NCBI GenBank assembly: GCA_038256565.1
Contig: JBBSKG010000072.1
Coordinates: 1-13,801 of the forward strand
DNA: 13,801 bases
DNA from: JACOTK01 sp038256565
Lineage (GTDB): Bacteria; Actinomycetota; Acidimicrobiia; Acidimicrobiales; CADCSY01
Direction of reading: 5' to 3'
The notes under the pieces were generated by a model. The model made no database searches, had not been told where the DNA came from, and saw nothing but the letters and a program-made list of their open reading frames with translations. Numbering within the stretch: position 1 is the stretch's first letter; every line of letters begins with the position of its first letter. Of this stretch, positions 1-7,023 are shown piece by piece. The position numbers were made by a program, and so were the translations under genes.

Positions 1-537
1 CACTTGAACAGCGCGATATCGGCCTGTTCCAGCAACGACAAACGAACCTGATAAAAGCCGATCACCCACCTGAGCCATTCGTGGTTCAACCTCACCAGTA
101 AGAAGCGACTCATCTACCTCGATACCCAGAGCCACGACTAACTCACCATCAACCACGATGGGATCACCGGCTCCCACCTCGATGACATCATCAAGCACCA
201 CCTCATGCACATTCAGGTCCTGCACCTGACCAGAGCGAACAACACGTGCGCTTGGAGTAACTAAAAGCACCAGCCGGTCAAGGGTTCGTTTAGCGCGCAG
301 CTCTTGAACTATGCCGATGATGCTGTTAGCTACCAGAACACCACCAAAAAGAGCGTCCTGCACTGGACCCACAACAAGGATGACAACGAAGAGGAAACCG
401 AGCAATGCGTTGAAACGGGTAAGCAGATTAGCCCGGAGAATCGCAGCGATGGTCCTACTCGAAACCAATTGCACGTCATTTACCTGTCCAAGGCGTCGAC
501 GTTCGTCAACCTCTTCGTCAGTCAGGCCATAGTCCAC
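1..537 (-). CDS. Cation-translocating P-type ATPase, N-terminal part (cut by window edge)
   Basis: Translating the minus strand from GTG at 537 gives 179 codons open to base 1, so the gene continues beyond the window. The N-terminus begins MDYGLTDEEVDERR and continues with GQVNDV, typical of the cation-ATPase N-terminal domain. NLLTRFNALLGFLF, a hydrophobic stretch and DALFGGVLVANSIIGIVQELRAKR follow (the first membrane hairpin). After these comes the actuator domain, with RVVRSGQ, DDVIEVGAGDPIVVDGE and DESLLTGEVEP. The family pumps cations such as Ca2+ or Mg2+ across the membrane using an aspartyl-phosphate intermediate. The phosphorylation motif DKTG would lie off the edge, so the substrate cannot be assigned. 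The actuator motif reads TGEV where TGES is usual; the catalytic Glu is kept. A stop codon lies directly before the GTG, which makes it the earliest start in frame. It lies 88 bases downstream of the protease gene on the same strand. Confidence 0.85.
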   Translation of the reverse strand, partial: MDYGLTDEEVDERRRLGQVNDVQLVSSRTIAAILRANLLTRFNALLGFLFVVILVVGPVQDALFGGVLVANSIIGIVQELRAKRTLDRLVLLVTPSARVVRSGQVQDLNVHEVVLDDVIEVGAGDPIVVDGELVVALGIEVDESLLTGEVEPRMAQVGDRLLSGSFVVAGTGRYRAVQV

Positions 538-625
538 TCAAGGCACGGTACTTCCTATCGCTTACCTCACGAAGATGACCATGACTGATCTCTGTTAAGT
601 ACGTCCGCTGATATCCACTGAACCC

Positions 626-3600
626 CTAGAGACGAGTTCCTTGGCAGGATGTCATACGACAGACTTGGGCTGGCCAAATCGTTGGAGTATTTCTTGACAA
701 TGGCGAGAAACCAACAACGGGGCGTAGGCGAGTCTTGCCAGGACCATCTATGGCATCACCAAATGTGAATCTGGTAGGCAGTACATCAGGAAGCTGAACC
801 TGTGGACTACCTCCAGCATCACCTGGGCCTCCAGGTGGTGCTGGTGCTGGTGCTGGTGCTGGTGAGCCACCGCTTACAGGAGGAGGAGTTGGGCTTGGGG
901 CTGGCGATCCTCCACCAGGTGAGGGGGATGTTCCACCAGGTGAGGGGGATGTGTTGTCGAAGAATGTGTAGGCATTTGGCATCGTGACGGAATCGCCACC
1001 ACTTACTGCAACCGTAAGATCGCTTATTCCAGTAATATGACTCGGAGTAACTACAGCAATCTGAGTAGAACTCATGGCAATAACTCGAGCAGAACGAGTG
1101 CCAAATCGCACGTAAAGAGTGGGCCGGAAACCCCGACCTGAAATCATCACTACCTCGCCACCAGTGATGGCTCCATAGCGTGGGCTCAAGCTATTGATAG
1201 TGAGTGATCCACTAGTCACCGGAGGGGGAAGTGGCGGAAGCTGGGGGCCAAGGTCGGGAGCGGGAGAAGGGACTGGAGTCCCTTCACCACCGGAAGGAAC
1301 TGGCGGTGGATTTGGAGAAGGTGCGGGTGCGGGAGAAGGGACTGGAGTTCCTCCACCGGGAGATGGGGTCGGAGCGAGCTTGTTGCCACCACCCGTTCCA
1401 GTAGGGGCTGGAGCAGGCGCAGGGGCAGGAGCGGGTGTACCTCCACCGCCTCCTCCGCCGACGCCTGGTAAAGGTACTGGTGCAACAACAGGAGGTGGTG
1501 CTGTCTGATTCTTTGCAGCAACAGTGAAGAAAACTGACCACGGTCGTCCGATCGTCTGATCGTCAATCGTTGAATAAGCCTCGGCCACCAAGACGTACTC
1601 ACCCGCAGACAAGGTAAGTCCAAAGGGAAGGCTTCTCGTTGCCTGACCAGGTGAGAACCCTCCTGTAGGCGAAAGCGCGACCGAAGCTTGGTCATCGGTT
1701 TGCGCCTCCGCCCCCGCAAGGCGAATCGGCGCAGCGACCACTCCGTACATCGCGCCATCTACGGCCGTCACAAGAGTTGCCCGAACACCAACATTGGCCC
1801 CAGCTGGCACCTGGCTTGCATTAACCGTTGCCTTAATCGCACCATCCATATCAACCTGTTCGCTCATGCCAGCGAAACCGTCGAACGAAAAGCGGACTGG
1901 TTCGGTTGATGGCGTCGATGCCGAGTTGAGTATGCGTCCGACATCAAGACGCTGCCCACTTACAGAACGCCCAGACAGACTCGCAAGTGGCGTAGAGCCA
2001 CTCATCATCAGTGCCCGAACTTCGATCGGTGTCAATGAGGGAAGGACCGAACGGATCAATGCCGCTGCTCCCGCTGCCATTGGAGAAGCCATCGAAGTTC
2101 CGCTCATGCCGCCATATGTTGCGCCTGGCAAAGTAGAAAGAATGTCTGAGCCAGGAGCATGCAGATCGACCGATACTGAGCCGTAGTTCGAAAAGCTCGA
2201 CTGAGAATCAGTGTTTGTAGATGAACCAACACTGACCAAGTTGTCATGGGGGAATGAAGCCGGATATGTAGGCGAGCTATCAATGTTGCGGCTGTCGTTA
2301 CCAGCTGCAACCACCACCAACACACCCTTTGCTCGAGCACTTTCGATAGCTGCCCCCATGCTCGAAACTGCGTCATAGGGAGTTCCTGCAGGCGTTCCAA
2401 ATGAGCAGTTAATGACAGCCGCACCATTTGCCGCCGCATATGCAATGCCACGAGCCCCATCAGACAAGCGGAATGAGCCAGTGTTGCCAACCTTAACCGA
2501 CATTATCTTGGCTGCCGGGGCAATGCCTGCGACGCCAACGCTGTTATTGGTTCTAGCGGCAATGATGCCTGCTATGTGGGTTGCATGACGATTGTCCGAA
2601 GTGGGGTCAAACACTGTTCCGTCGTTGTTAGCAAAGTCATACCCATTGCAATCATCGACAAACCCGTTCGCCTCATCGTCTTTCCCGTTGCCACAAATCT
2701 CACCAGGGTTCTTCCAAATTGCATCAGCTAAATCTGGATGGGTTACCTCTATGCCAGTGTCAACAACTGCGACCACCTGACCAGTTCCCTGACTCACTGC
2801 CCATGCATCTTCTACGCCAATATCGGCCCCTGGCGTTCCTGCCTTATTGCTTATGAGTTGGCCCGTATTATTAAGCCCCCATTGCGAGTTGTACTGCGGG
2901 TCATTTGTCGAAACTGTTAAGACAATATCTTCATCGACATCTGCCACTCCAGGCAGACTCTCAAAAGCTGCTGCTTTGGCTGTTGTCACTACGGCATAGG
3001 TTCCTGGCATCACCAGCGTTACCTTTTTCGTGCCAGGGACCTTCTTCAAAAGTGCAGCCAACGGATCACCGTCAACTAGTTCTTGGGTCCCTAAATCACC
3101 TTCGCCCGCATCGGGTTTGACGACCTTTGCTGTCGTCGTGGTTGTTGTTACAACCAGATGATCAACGGTGGCACTTTCGCCGGTTACCTCTAACTCGCCA
3201 TAAATCGTTGTTCCGTCGCTCACAATTCTCAGCAAGGTCCCTTCCTTTGCCAATGCCTCAATATCGCCAGGGGCAATCTCGCCAGCAGCGTTAGTTGGCA
3301 ACGGAACAAGACGAATTTTTTTGTTGGTCTTTACCTCACTAGTTGGCGCTGTCGTGCTTGAAGCCGCTTGAGAAACAGGCGCTCCATATCCCTCTTGGGT
3401 TTCTACAGCACCTCGCTCACCCAGCCCAGCAAAAGTCACCACATAATGTTCAAAACCATCATCTAGAACGTGAGGGTCGCCTGAAGAAACCCCTTGCTCC
3501 CAAGAGATTGGAACTCCATCGGAAGTCTTTCCACCGCCTACAAATGGCATAGTCCCAGACGCCACAAGAAACGCTCCAGTCGCAATAGCAACTGACACCA

Positions 3601-3667
3601 CCCCACCATTTCCCCTAAAGAAACCTGTTACCCGACTAAAAATGCTCACAGGTCGTTTCTCATCCAT
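626..3667 (-). CDS. Secreted or surface S8 subtilisin-like serine protease with IPT/TIG domain and Pro-rich linkers
   Basis: A protein of about 1013 residues, starting at ATG 3667. A TTG at 3694 would add nine residues, but it has no better ribosome site. A basic N-terminus is followed by a hydrophobic segment at about residues 23-41 (VVSVAIATGAFLVASG), a signal peptide or membrane anchor. Residues to about 260 look like a propeptide region. The subtilase domain has catalytic Asp303 (VVDTGIEVTHPDL), His361 (NRHATHIAGI; usual form HGTHVAG), oxyanion Asn457 (VVAAGNDS) and nucleophile Ser525 (SGTSMASPMAAGAAAL), so it should be active. A Pro/Gly/Ala-rich linker (about 725-818) is followed by an IPT/TIG immunoglobulin-like domain (about 819-905; LSPRYGAITGGEVVMISGRGF) and a second Pro-rich tract before a short C-terminus. 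I see no LPXTG sorting motif. The role is probably extracellular protein degradation or processing. It has no evident link to the mycofactocin genes and is followed by the ATPase gene on the same strand. Confidence 0.9.
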   Translation of the reverse strand: MDEKRPVSIFSRVTGFFRGNGGVVSVAIATGAFLVASGTMPFVGGGKTSDGVPISWEQGVSSGDPHVLDDGFEHYVVTFAGLGERGAVETQEGYGAPVSQAASSTTAPTSEVKTNKKIRLVPLPTNAAGEIAPGDIEALAKEGTLLRIVSDGTTIYGELEVTGESATVDHLVVTTTTTTAKVVKPDAGEGDLGTQELVDGDPLAALLKKVPGTKKVTLVMPGTYAVVTTAKAAAFESLPGVADVDEDIVLTVSTNDPQYNSQWGLNNTGQLISNKAGTPGADIGVEDAWAVSQGTGQVVAVVDTGIEVTHPDLADAIWKNPGEICGNGKDDEANGFVDDCNGYDFANNDGTVFDPTSDNRHATHIAGIIAARTNNSVGVAGIAPAAKIMSVKVGNTGSFRLSDGARGIAYAAANGAAVINCSFGTPAGTPYDAVSSMGAAIESARAKGVLVVVAAGNDSRNIDSSPTYPASFPHDNLVSVGSSTNTDSQSSFSNYGSVSVDLHAPGSDILSTLPGATYGGMSGTSMASPMAAGAAALIRSVLPSLTPIEVRALMMSGSTPLASLSGRSVSGQRLDVGRILNSASTPSTEPVRFSFDGFAGMSEQVDMDGAIKATVNASQVPAGANVGVRATLVTAVDGAMYGVVAAPIRLAGAEAQTDDQASVALSPTGGFSPGQATRSLPFGLTLSAGEYVLVAEAYSTIDDQTIGRPWSVFFTVAAKNQTAPPPVVAPVPLPGVGGGGGGGTPAPAPAPAPAPTGTGGGNKLAPTPSPGGGTPVPSPAPAPSPNPPPVPSGGEGTPVPSPAPDLGPQLPPLPPPVTSGSLTINSLSPRYGAITGGEVVMISGRGFRPTLYVRFGTRSARVIAMSSTQIAVVTPSHITGISDLTVAVSGGDSVTMPNAYTFFDNTSPSPGGTSPSPGGGSPAPSPTPPPVSGGSPAPAPAPAPPGGPGDAGGSPQVQLPDVLPTRFTFGDAIDGPGKTRLRPVVGFSPLSRNTPTIWPAQVCRMTSCQGTRL
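911..952. repeat. Two exact 21-bp tandem repeats in the protease gene
   Basis: Two identical 21-base units (911-931 and 932-952) lie in the protease coding region and translate on the minus strand as TSPSPGG twice. The length is a multiple of three, so copy-number change would alter the linker without breaking the frame. Confidence 0.9.
1213..1500. repeat. Low-complexity Pro/Ala/Gly-coding tract in the protease gene
   Basis: On the minus strand this tract encodes a linker of PAPAPAPAP, GGGGGGG and two near-identical GTPVPSPAP blocks, between the peptidase domain and the IPT/TIG domain. The two GTPVPSPAP blocks (around 1257-1285 and 1325-1350) look like an imperfect duplication. The base skew keeps other frames open, but those are not genes. 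Confidence 0.8.
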
Positions 3668-3756
3668 ATACGTGTATTTACGGCATCCAAGCAACCGACA
3701 TTGAGCAGATATAAACTAGATTCGCGTTAACCTTTACCCTTGACATACTGGTCTTT

Positions 3757-3876
3757 ATGCCTTTTTGGGACAAGAACCGACAAAATATTTGGGACAAGGT
3801 TTCTGGCACCTACGTCGTTAATGACCCATTAAACGCCTGGGCCGCTACCCAGCTGTCGGGTGCAGCTGCGCGCTGA
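3757..3876 (+). CDS. Possible 39-residue small protein, unknown function
   Basis: An ATG-initiated frame of 39 codons ends in TGA. The peptide starts MPFWDKNRQNIWDKVSGTY and ends in an Ala-rich segment (QLSGAAAR). FWDK and IWDK recur nine residues apart, a short internal repeat. Third-position GC is about 58 percent, similar to coding DNA here. No Shine-Dalgarno sequence precedes the ATG, so it would have to be leaderless or it is chance. I do not recognise a family. It is the only plus-strand frame in the gap and is followed 16 bases later by an inverted repeat. Confidence 0.3.
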   Translation: MPFWDKNRQNIWDKVSGTYVVNDPLNAWAATQLSGAAAR

Positions 3877-3892
3877 GACCCCACAGGGCTCC

Positions 3893-3913
3893 ATCTGGCA
3901 CTGCATGCCAGAT
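3893..3913. repeat. Perfect inverted repeat, 8-bp stem, 5-base loop
   Basis: The arms ATCTGGCA and TGCCAGAT enclose CTGCA. No T-run follows on either strand, so it is not a classical intrinsic terminator. It could be a weak terminator for the small ORF or for mftF, or an operator-like palindrome. Confidence 0.5.
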
Positions 3914-3989
3914 TGTGGATGAAAATCAAGCATTCAGTAGACGATTTACACAGTCTCACTTCACCAAAACAACGCAATAAAGGGCTTAC

Positions 3990-5468
3990 TTACTTGTTTT
4001 TACCTGTGATATGGGGCAAAAGAGGCGAAATTGTGCGTTCGGTTATGCAGCCTTCCCAAACACCTGCGGCGTAGGAAGAGTCGTCGAGAACTCGAAGGCC
4101 AAGGTAGCGAAAAGGGTCTAGCCGAGGACGGCGATGGACCCATTCAGCTAAAGCTGGAATTACGGCAGATGCGAACAAAACCAATCGTGCCCGACGACTG
4201 AAAACAGCCGCCACTATAAAGACGGGAAGCCAGGTTCGCATGATGGCCGAGGCCAGGAGTCGCCCGGCCGCCCAATGACCCTGAACGGCCAAACGGGCCA
4301 TCTCAAAACCCAGTTGGTTGATGCCTTCTGACTCTTCTAATTCAGACATGCGATGTGAAAGAACAGCAGCACTTCCTCCTGCTACCGCAACTCCTAAACT
4401 CGGATAACCAAGGGCCACCAAACCCCACGCAAGGAATGTCCAACGAGATACTCCGATCGCAACGAGGTCGTCGGGGTGGCGTTTTGCCAAAGGAGCAGCG
4501 GCCCGACCATATGCAAAACGACGCCCCAACAACGGCAACAGGCTGGTCCGATGATGATGAGCAACTCGACTGGCTGGCTCATAGCGGACGATTCCACCCG
4601 CCTTTATCATGCGCCAAACAAAATCAACGTCCTCACCGGTTGTCAGGTTTTCGTCAAAACCTCCCAGGGACTGTGCGATTTCTCGACGTACCACCAGGGC
4701 GGCTGAAGGAACATAAGAGATGCGGCTACGAGGTAGCACGGGGCCTTCGCCAGAACCAAGATCAAGCGGCGAACAAGTCTCTTCATAACGGGCCAACACT
4801 GAACCGTCGCCACAATCAGGCTCGACAACTCTCGGGGCAACGGCCACGACGGCTGGGTCTTCAAAATGCCCGAGCACACGATCGAGCCAACCCGGAGCTG
4901 GCTCGCAATCGGAATCGATAAAGGCAACCAATGATGTTGCGACTTCGCCTAATCCGGTATTGCGTGCGGCAGCCGGGCCACCCGAATACGGGCGCTGAAT
5001 AACACGAGCGCCTCCCCTTGCCGCAACCTCGGGACTGTCATCAAGCGAACCATCGTCGACCACGATCACTTCTCCAACCAGACCAACGTGGGCCAAAAGC
5101 CGAGCAAGGTCACTTGCCCTATCACGCACCGGCACGACAACTGTCACCTCACGATGCGATGGACCAAGTGTCCCTTGACGAGGATGGACCATGCCCGTAG
5201 CCAACAAGCGTCTAACCAGGCGCGCTCGCGTCCCTTCCTTATCTGCACCAACTTCAGCCATAGTCACGCCATCACGTAACAAACGAACCGTGGCCGCACC
5301 CTCGGCAGTTAGACGCAAAAGTCGCAATGGCGAACCACCCAACAGCACACGTCCGTCAAGCAAAAGTCTGGTGTCACGGTCGAACACAACACGACACGCG
5401 CCTGGAAGCGCAATATCAGACAGCTCGATGTGCCCACCCGTATGCGACGGCCCTAGGATTGCATCCAC
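3990..5468 (-). CDS. mftF: Mycofactocin system glycosyltransferase MftF
   Basis: A family 2 glycosyltransferase that, in characterised mycobacterial systems, adds the glucose chain to the mycofactocin aglycone. With GTG 5468 as start it has 492 residues, close to the usual MftF length. The N-terminal section LPGACRVVFDRDTRLLLDG and LLGGSPLRLLRL is characteristic of MftF. The GT2 domain begins near residue 108 (EVTVVVPVRDR), with VVDDGS at 136-141, the RPYSGGPAAARNTG segment, a DxD-type metal/nucleotide-sugar motif at 185-187 (FIDSDCEP), and GGFDEN followed by TGEDVDF. Hydrophobic segments in the C-terminal part (WTFLAWGLVALGYPSLGVAVAGG, and VFIVAAVFSRR onward) suggest membrane association. 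There is no ATG. A TTG at 5528 would run antisense into mftA and add an implausible Cys/Trp-rich stretch, so GTG 5468 is preferred, although its AAGG lies only one base upstream. It diverges from mftA; in mycobacteria mftF is usually co-directional with mftA-E. Confidence 0.9.
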   Translation of the reverse strand: MDAILGPSHTGGHIELSDIALPGACRVVFDRDTRLLLDGRVLLGGSPLRLLRLTAEGAATVRLLRDGVTMAEVGADKEGTRARLVRRLLATGMVHPRQGTLGPSHREVTVVVPVRDRASDLARLLAHVGLVGEVIVVDDGSLDDSPEVAARGGARVIQRPYSGGPAAARNTGLGEVATSLVAFIDSDCEPAPGWLDRVLGHFEDPAVVAVAPRVVEPDCGDGSVLARYEETCSPLDLGSGEGPVLPRSRISYVPSAALVVRREIAQSLGGFDENLTTGEDVDFVWRMIKAGGIVRYEPASRVAHHHRTSLLPLLGRRFAYGRAAAPLAKRHPDDLVAIGVSRWTFLAWGLVALGYPSLGVAVAGGSAAVLSHRMSELEESEGINQLGFEMARLAVQGHWAAGRLLASAIMRTWLPVFIVAAVFSRRARLVLFASAVIPALAEWVHRRPRLDPFRYLGLRVLDDSSYAAGVWEGCITERTISPLLPHITGKNK

Positions 5469-5500
5469 ACCTTGAAGATACTGCCCACGGGGAGGCCGAC
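5469..5500. promoter_or_regulatory. Short divergent mftF/mftA gap with strong mftA ribosome binding site
   Basis: Only 32 bases separate the chosen mftF and mftA starts. GGGGAGG at 5489-5495, five bases before ATG 5501, is a strong Shine-Dalgarno site and fixes the mftA start. GATACT at 5477-5482 could serve as a -10 box for mftA, with no good -35. The gap is too short for two full promoters, so at least one must lie inside the opposing gene. Confidence 0.55.
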
Positions 5501-5620
5501 ATGGGAACCAACAAAAACACCACAGCAATTACAACTGGACCGAGCGAGCACGCCGACGAAATCGTTGACGACATGCTCATCGAAGAAATCTCTATCGACG
5601 GGATGTGCGGGGTCTACTAG
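5501..5620 (+). CDS. mftA: Mycofactocin precursor peptide MftA
   Basis: A 39-residue peptide preceded by a strong ribosome site. The C-terminus IDGMCGVY is the hallmark core of the mycofactocin precursor; the last two residues, Val-Tyr, are the ones oxidatively decarboxylated and cross-linked by the radical SAM enzyme MftC in the known pathway. The acidic leader (DEIVDDMLIEEIS) before the core fits the MftB/MftC recognition region. The first 15 residues are polar and Thr/Asn-rich. It is followed 19 bases later by mftB and by mftC, the normal order. Its identification rests on the exact core motif plus neighbours and is very secure despite the small size. Confidence 0.97.
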   Translation: MGTNKNTTAITTGPSEHADEIVDDMLIEEISIDGMCGVY

Positions 5621-5639
5621 ACCGACCCGAGGAACGTTC

Positions 5640-5906
5640 ATGGCCCTCGACCCTACGCAGCCCTATGAGCTGCATTCCCAAGTGGCGCTTCGTCCAGAGC
5701 CATTTGGGGCTCTCGCCTACCACTACGGAAATCGTCGACTCACCTTTCTTAAGTCTGTCGAAATGGTTGACCTAGTCAGCCAGCTCGACCGCCACCCTTC
5801 TATCAATGCCGCTATTGAGTCGATCGGCATTCCCGTAGAACGGCGAGATGCCTACTTGCGCTCACTCGTCGCTCTCGAAGCCTCGGAGGTAATTCATGCT
5901 CGTTGA
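5640..5906 (+). CDS. mftB: Mycofactocin peptide chaperone MftB
   Basis: An 88-residue protein with the size and features of MftB, a PqqD-like RiPP recognition element that binds the MftA leader and presents it to MftC. Recognisable segments are the N-terminal YELHSQVALRPEPFGALAYHY, the GNRRLTFLKS strand pair and a C-terminal helical portion (MVDLVSQLDRHPS through AYLRSLVALEASEVI), consistent with a winged-helix fold. The start at ATG 5640 has AGGAA at 5630-5634, five bases upstream; longer in-frame extensions would overlap mftA and are rejected. Its 3' end overlaps mftC by 11 bases, which implies coupled translation of the chaperone and its partner enzyme. Confidence 0.93.
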   Translation: MALDPTQPYELHSQVALRPEPFGALAYHYGNRRLTFLKSVEMVDLVSQLDRHPSINAAIESIGIPVERRDAYLRSLVALEASEVIHAR

Positions 5907-7023
5907 CCAACTCAAAACAGGGCTAGACGCACCCATCTGCCTCACTTGGGAACTGACATACGCGTGCAACCTCGCCTGTGTTCATTGCCTCTCTTCATCA
6001 GGAAGACGCGACCCCAACGAGCTATCTACTGCTGAGGCGAAGGCCGTCATCGACGAACTCCAGGCAATGCAGGTTTTTTACATAAACATCGGTGGCGGTG
6101 AACCAATGGTTCGGCCCGACTTCTTTGAGTTATTGGAATATGCCATTGCGCACCAGGTCGGGGTGAAGTTCTCGACAAATGGCACCAAGCTCGACGCCGG
6201 GAAGGCTGTTCGTCTCGCTGCCATGGATTACCTCGATGTGCAAATAAGTCTCGACGGCGCCACAGCCGAGATCAACGACAAAGTGCGAGGCGTTGGAAGC
6301 TACGCCGCTTCGATTGCAGCCATGGAAAATCTTGCCGCTGCAAACTTTGGTCCATTCAAGATCAGCGTGGTCATCACACGTGAGAACGTCACACAGCTCG
6401 ATGCCTTCCAGGCAATAGCTGACACTTACGGAGCCGAACTGCGCCTTACCCGCTTACGGCCGTCTGGACGCGGTGCTGACACTTGGCACGAGCTTCACCC
6501 CACTAATGATCAACAGCGCATGTTGTACAACTGGCTACTCGATCATCCTCAAACGCTCACCGGCGACTCTTTCTTTCACCTCTCAGCATTTGGTGAAGCC
6601 CTTCCCGGCCTTAATCTGTGCGGCGCAGGACGGGTAGTGTGTCTGATCGATCCGGTCGGTGACGTTTACGCATGTCCATTCGTATTGCACGATGAGTTCA
6701 AAGCAGGCAGCGTCCGTGACTCTGGAGGCTTCACTCATATCTGGCGTGGCAGCGACCTCTTTACCTCTTTGCGAGAACCCCAAAGCCCCGGAGCTTGTGG
6801 GTCGTGTGGCTCATATGACGCTTGTCAAGGTGGTTGCATGGCGGCCAAGTTCTTCACCGGTTTACCCCTCGATGGACCTGACCCCGAGTGCGTATTCGGC
6901 AATGCCGATGAAGCCCTTGCGTTGGTCGGTACCGGTTCTGCTCCAAGCCCCGGCCCAGGCCACTCAAAGCCAGTCTCCGTAAAGCTTTCATCACGACCTA
7001 CATCACTGGCCCTCCACAGATGA
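5896..7023 (+). CDS. mftC: Mycofactocin radical SAM maturase MftC
   Basis: A 375-residue radical SAM/SPASM enzyme. In studied systems MftC carries out the two-step oxidative decarboxylation and C-C bond formation on the C-terminal Val-Tyr of MftA. The N-terminal radical SAM domain has the CxxxCxxC cluster motif at Cys24, Cys28 and Cys31 (TYACNLACVHC) and the SAM-binding GGEP at residues 67-70 (YINIGGGEPMVRPDF), with KFSTNGT and VQISLDGA strands after it. The C-terminal SPASM region supplies auxiliary cluster ligands: CGAGRVVCLIDPVGDVYACPF, then CGSCGSYDACQGGC and a final DPECVFG. Start ATG 5896 has GGAGGT at 5885-5890. After the SPASM domain there is a polar tail of about 35 residues rich in Ser, Pro and Gly. 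The stop overlaps the next gene by ATGA. Confidence 0.96.
   Translation: MLVDQLKTGLDAPICLTWELTYACNLACVHCLSSSGRRDPNELSTAEAKAVIDELQAMQVFYINIGGGEPMVRPDFFELLEYAIAHQVGVKFSTNGTKLDAGKAVRLAAMDYLDVQISLDGATAEINDKVRGVGSYAASIAAMENLAAANFGPFKISVVITRENVTQLDAFQAIADTYGAELRLTRLRPSGRGADTWHELHPTNDQQRMLYNWLLDHPQTLTGDSFFHLSAFGEALPGLNLCGAGRVVCLIDPVGDVYACPFVLHDEFKAGSVRDSGGFTHIWRGSDLFTSLREPQSPGACGSCGSYDACQGGCMAAKFFTGLPLDGPDPECVFGNADEALALVGTGSAPSPGPGHSKPVSVKLSSRPTSLALHR

Larger units (their letters stand above)
3668..3989. other. Intergenic region between mftF and the protease gene
   Basis: This is 322 bases without an established gene. It holds an AT-rich patch at about 3700-3760 that probably carries the protease promoter (minus strand), though I see no clear pair of -35 and -10 boxes. 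It also holds a possible 39-codon ORF on the plus strand (3757-3876) and a perfect inverted repeat (3893-3913). Downstream of mftF there is no hairpin with a T-run. Confidence 0.6.

Noticed and set aside
304..588. Plus-strand open frame of 94 codons
   Set aside because: It is antisense to the clear P-type ATPase N-terminus and resembles no protein.
1213..1500. CRISPR-like repeat array
   Set aside because: The repeats are irregular, in frame and encode a protein linker; there are no uniform spacers.
1194..1508. Plus-strand Gly-rich open frame of 104 codons
   Set aside because: It is the complement of the Pro/Ala-rich linker of the protease; base skew keeps the frame open.
3668..3694. TTG start at 3694 for the protease
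   Set aside because: ATG at 3667 lies just before a normal signal-like N-terminus, and the extension has no ribosome site.
3740..3745. TTGACA as a -35 box for the small ORF
   Set aside because: No -10-like hexamer occurs 16-18 bases downstream, and the position would put transcription start inside the ORF.
4355..4921. Plus-strand open frame of 188 codons
   Set aside because: It is antisense to the GT2 domain of mftF and has no ribosome site or family motif.
5469..5528. TTG start at 5528 for mftF
   Set aside because: It adds a Cys/Trp-rich stretch unlike MftF family N-termini and runs antisense into the secure mftA gene.
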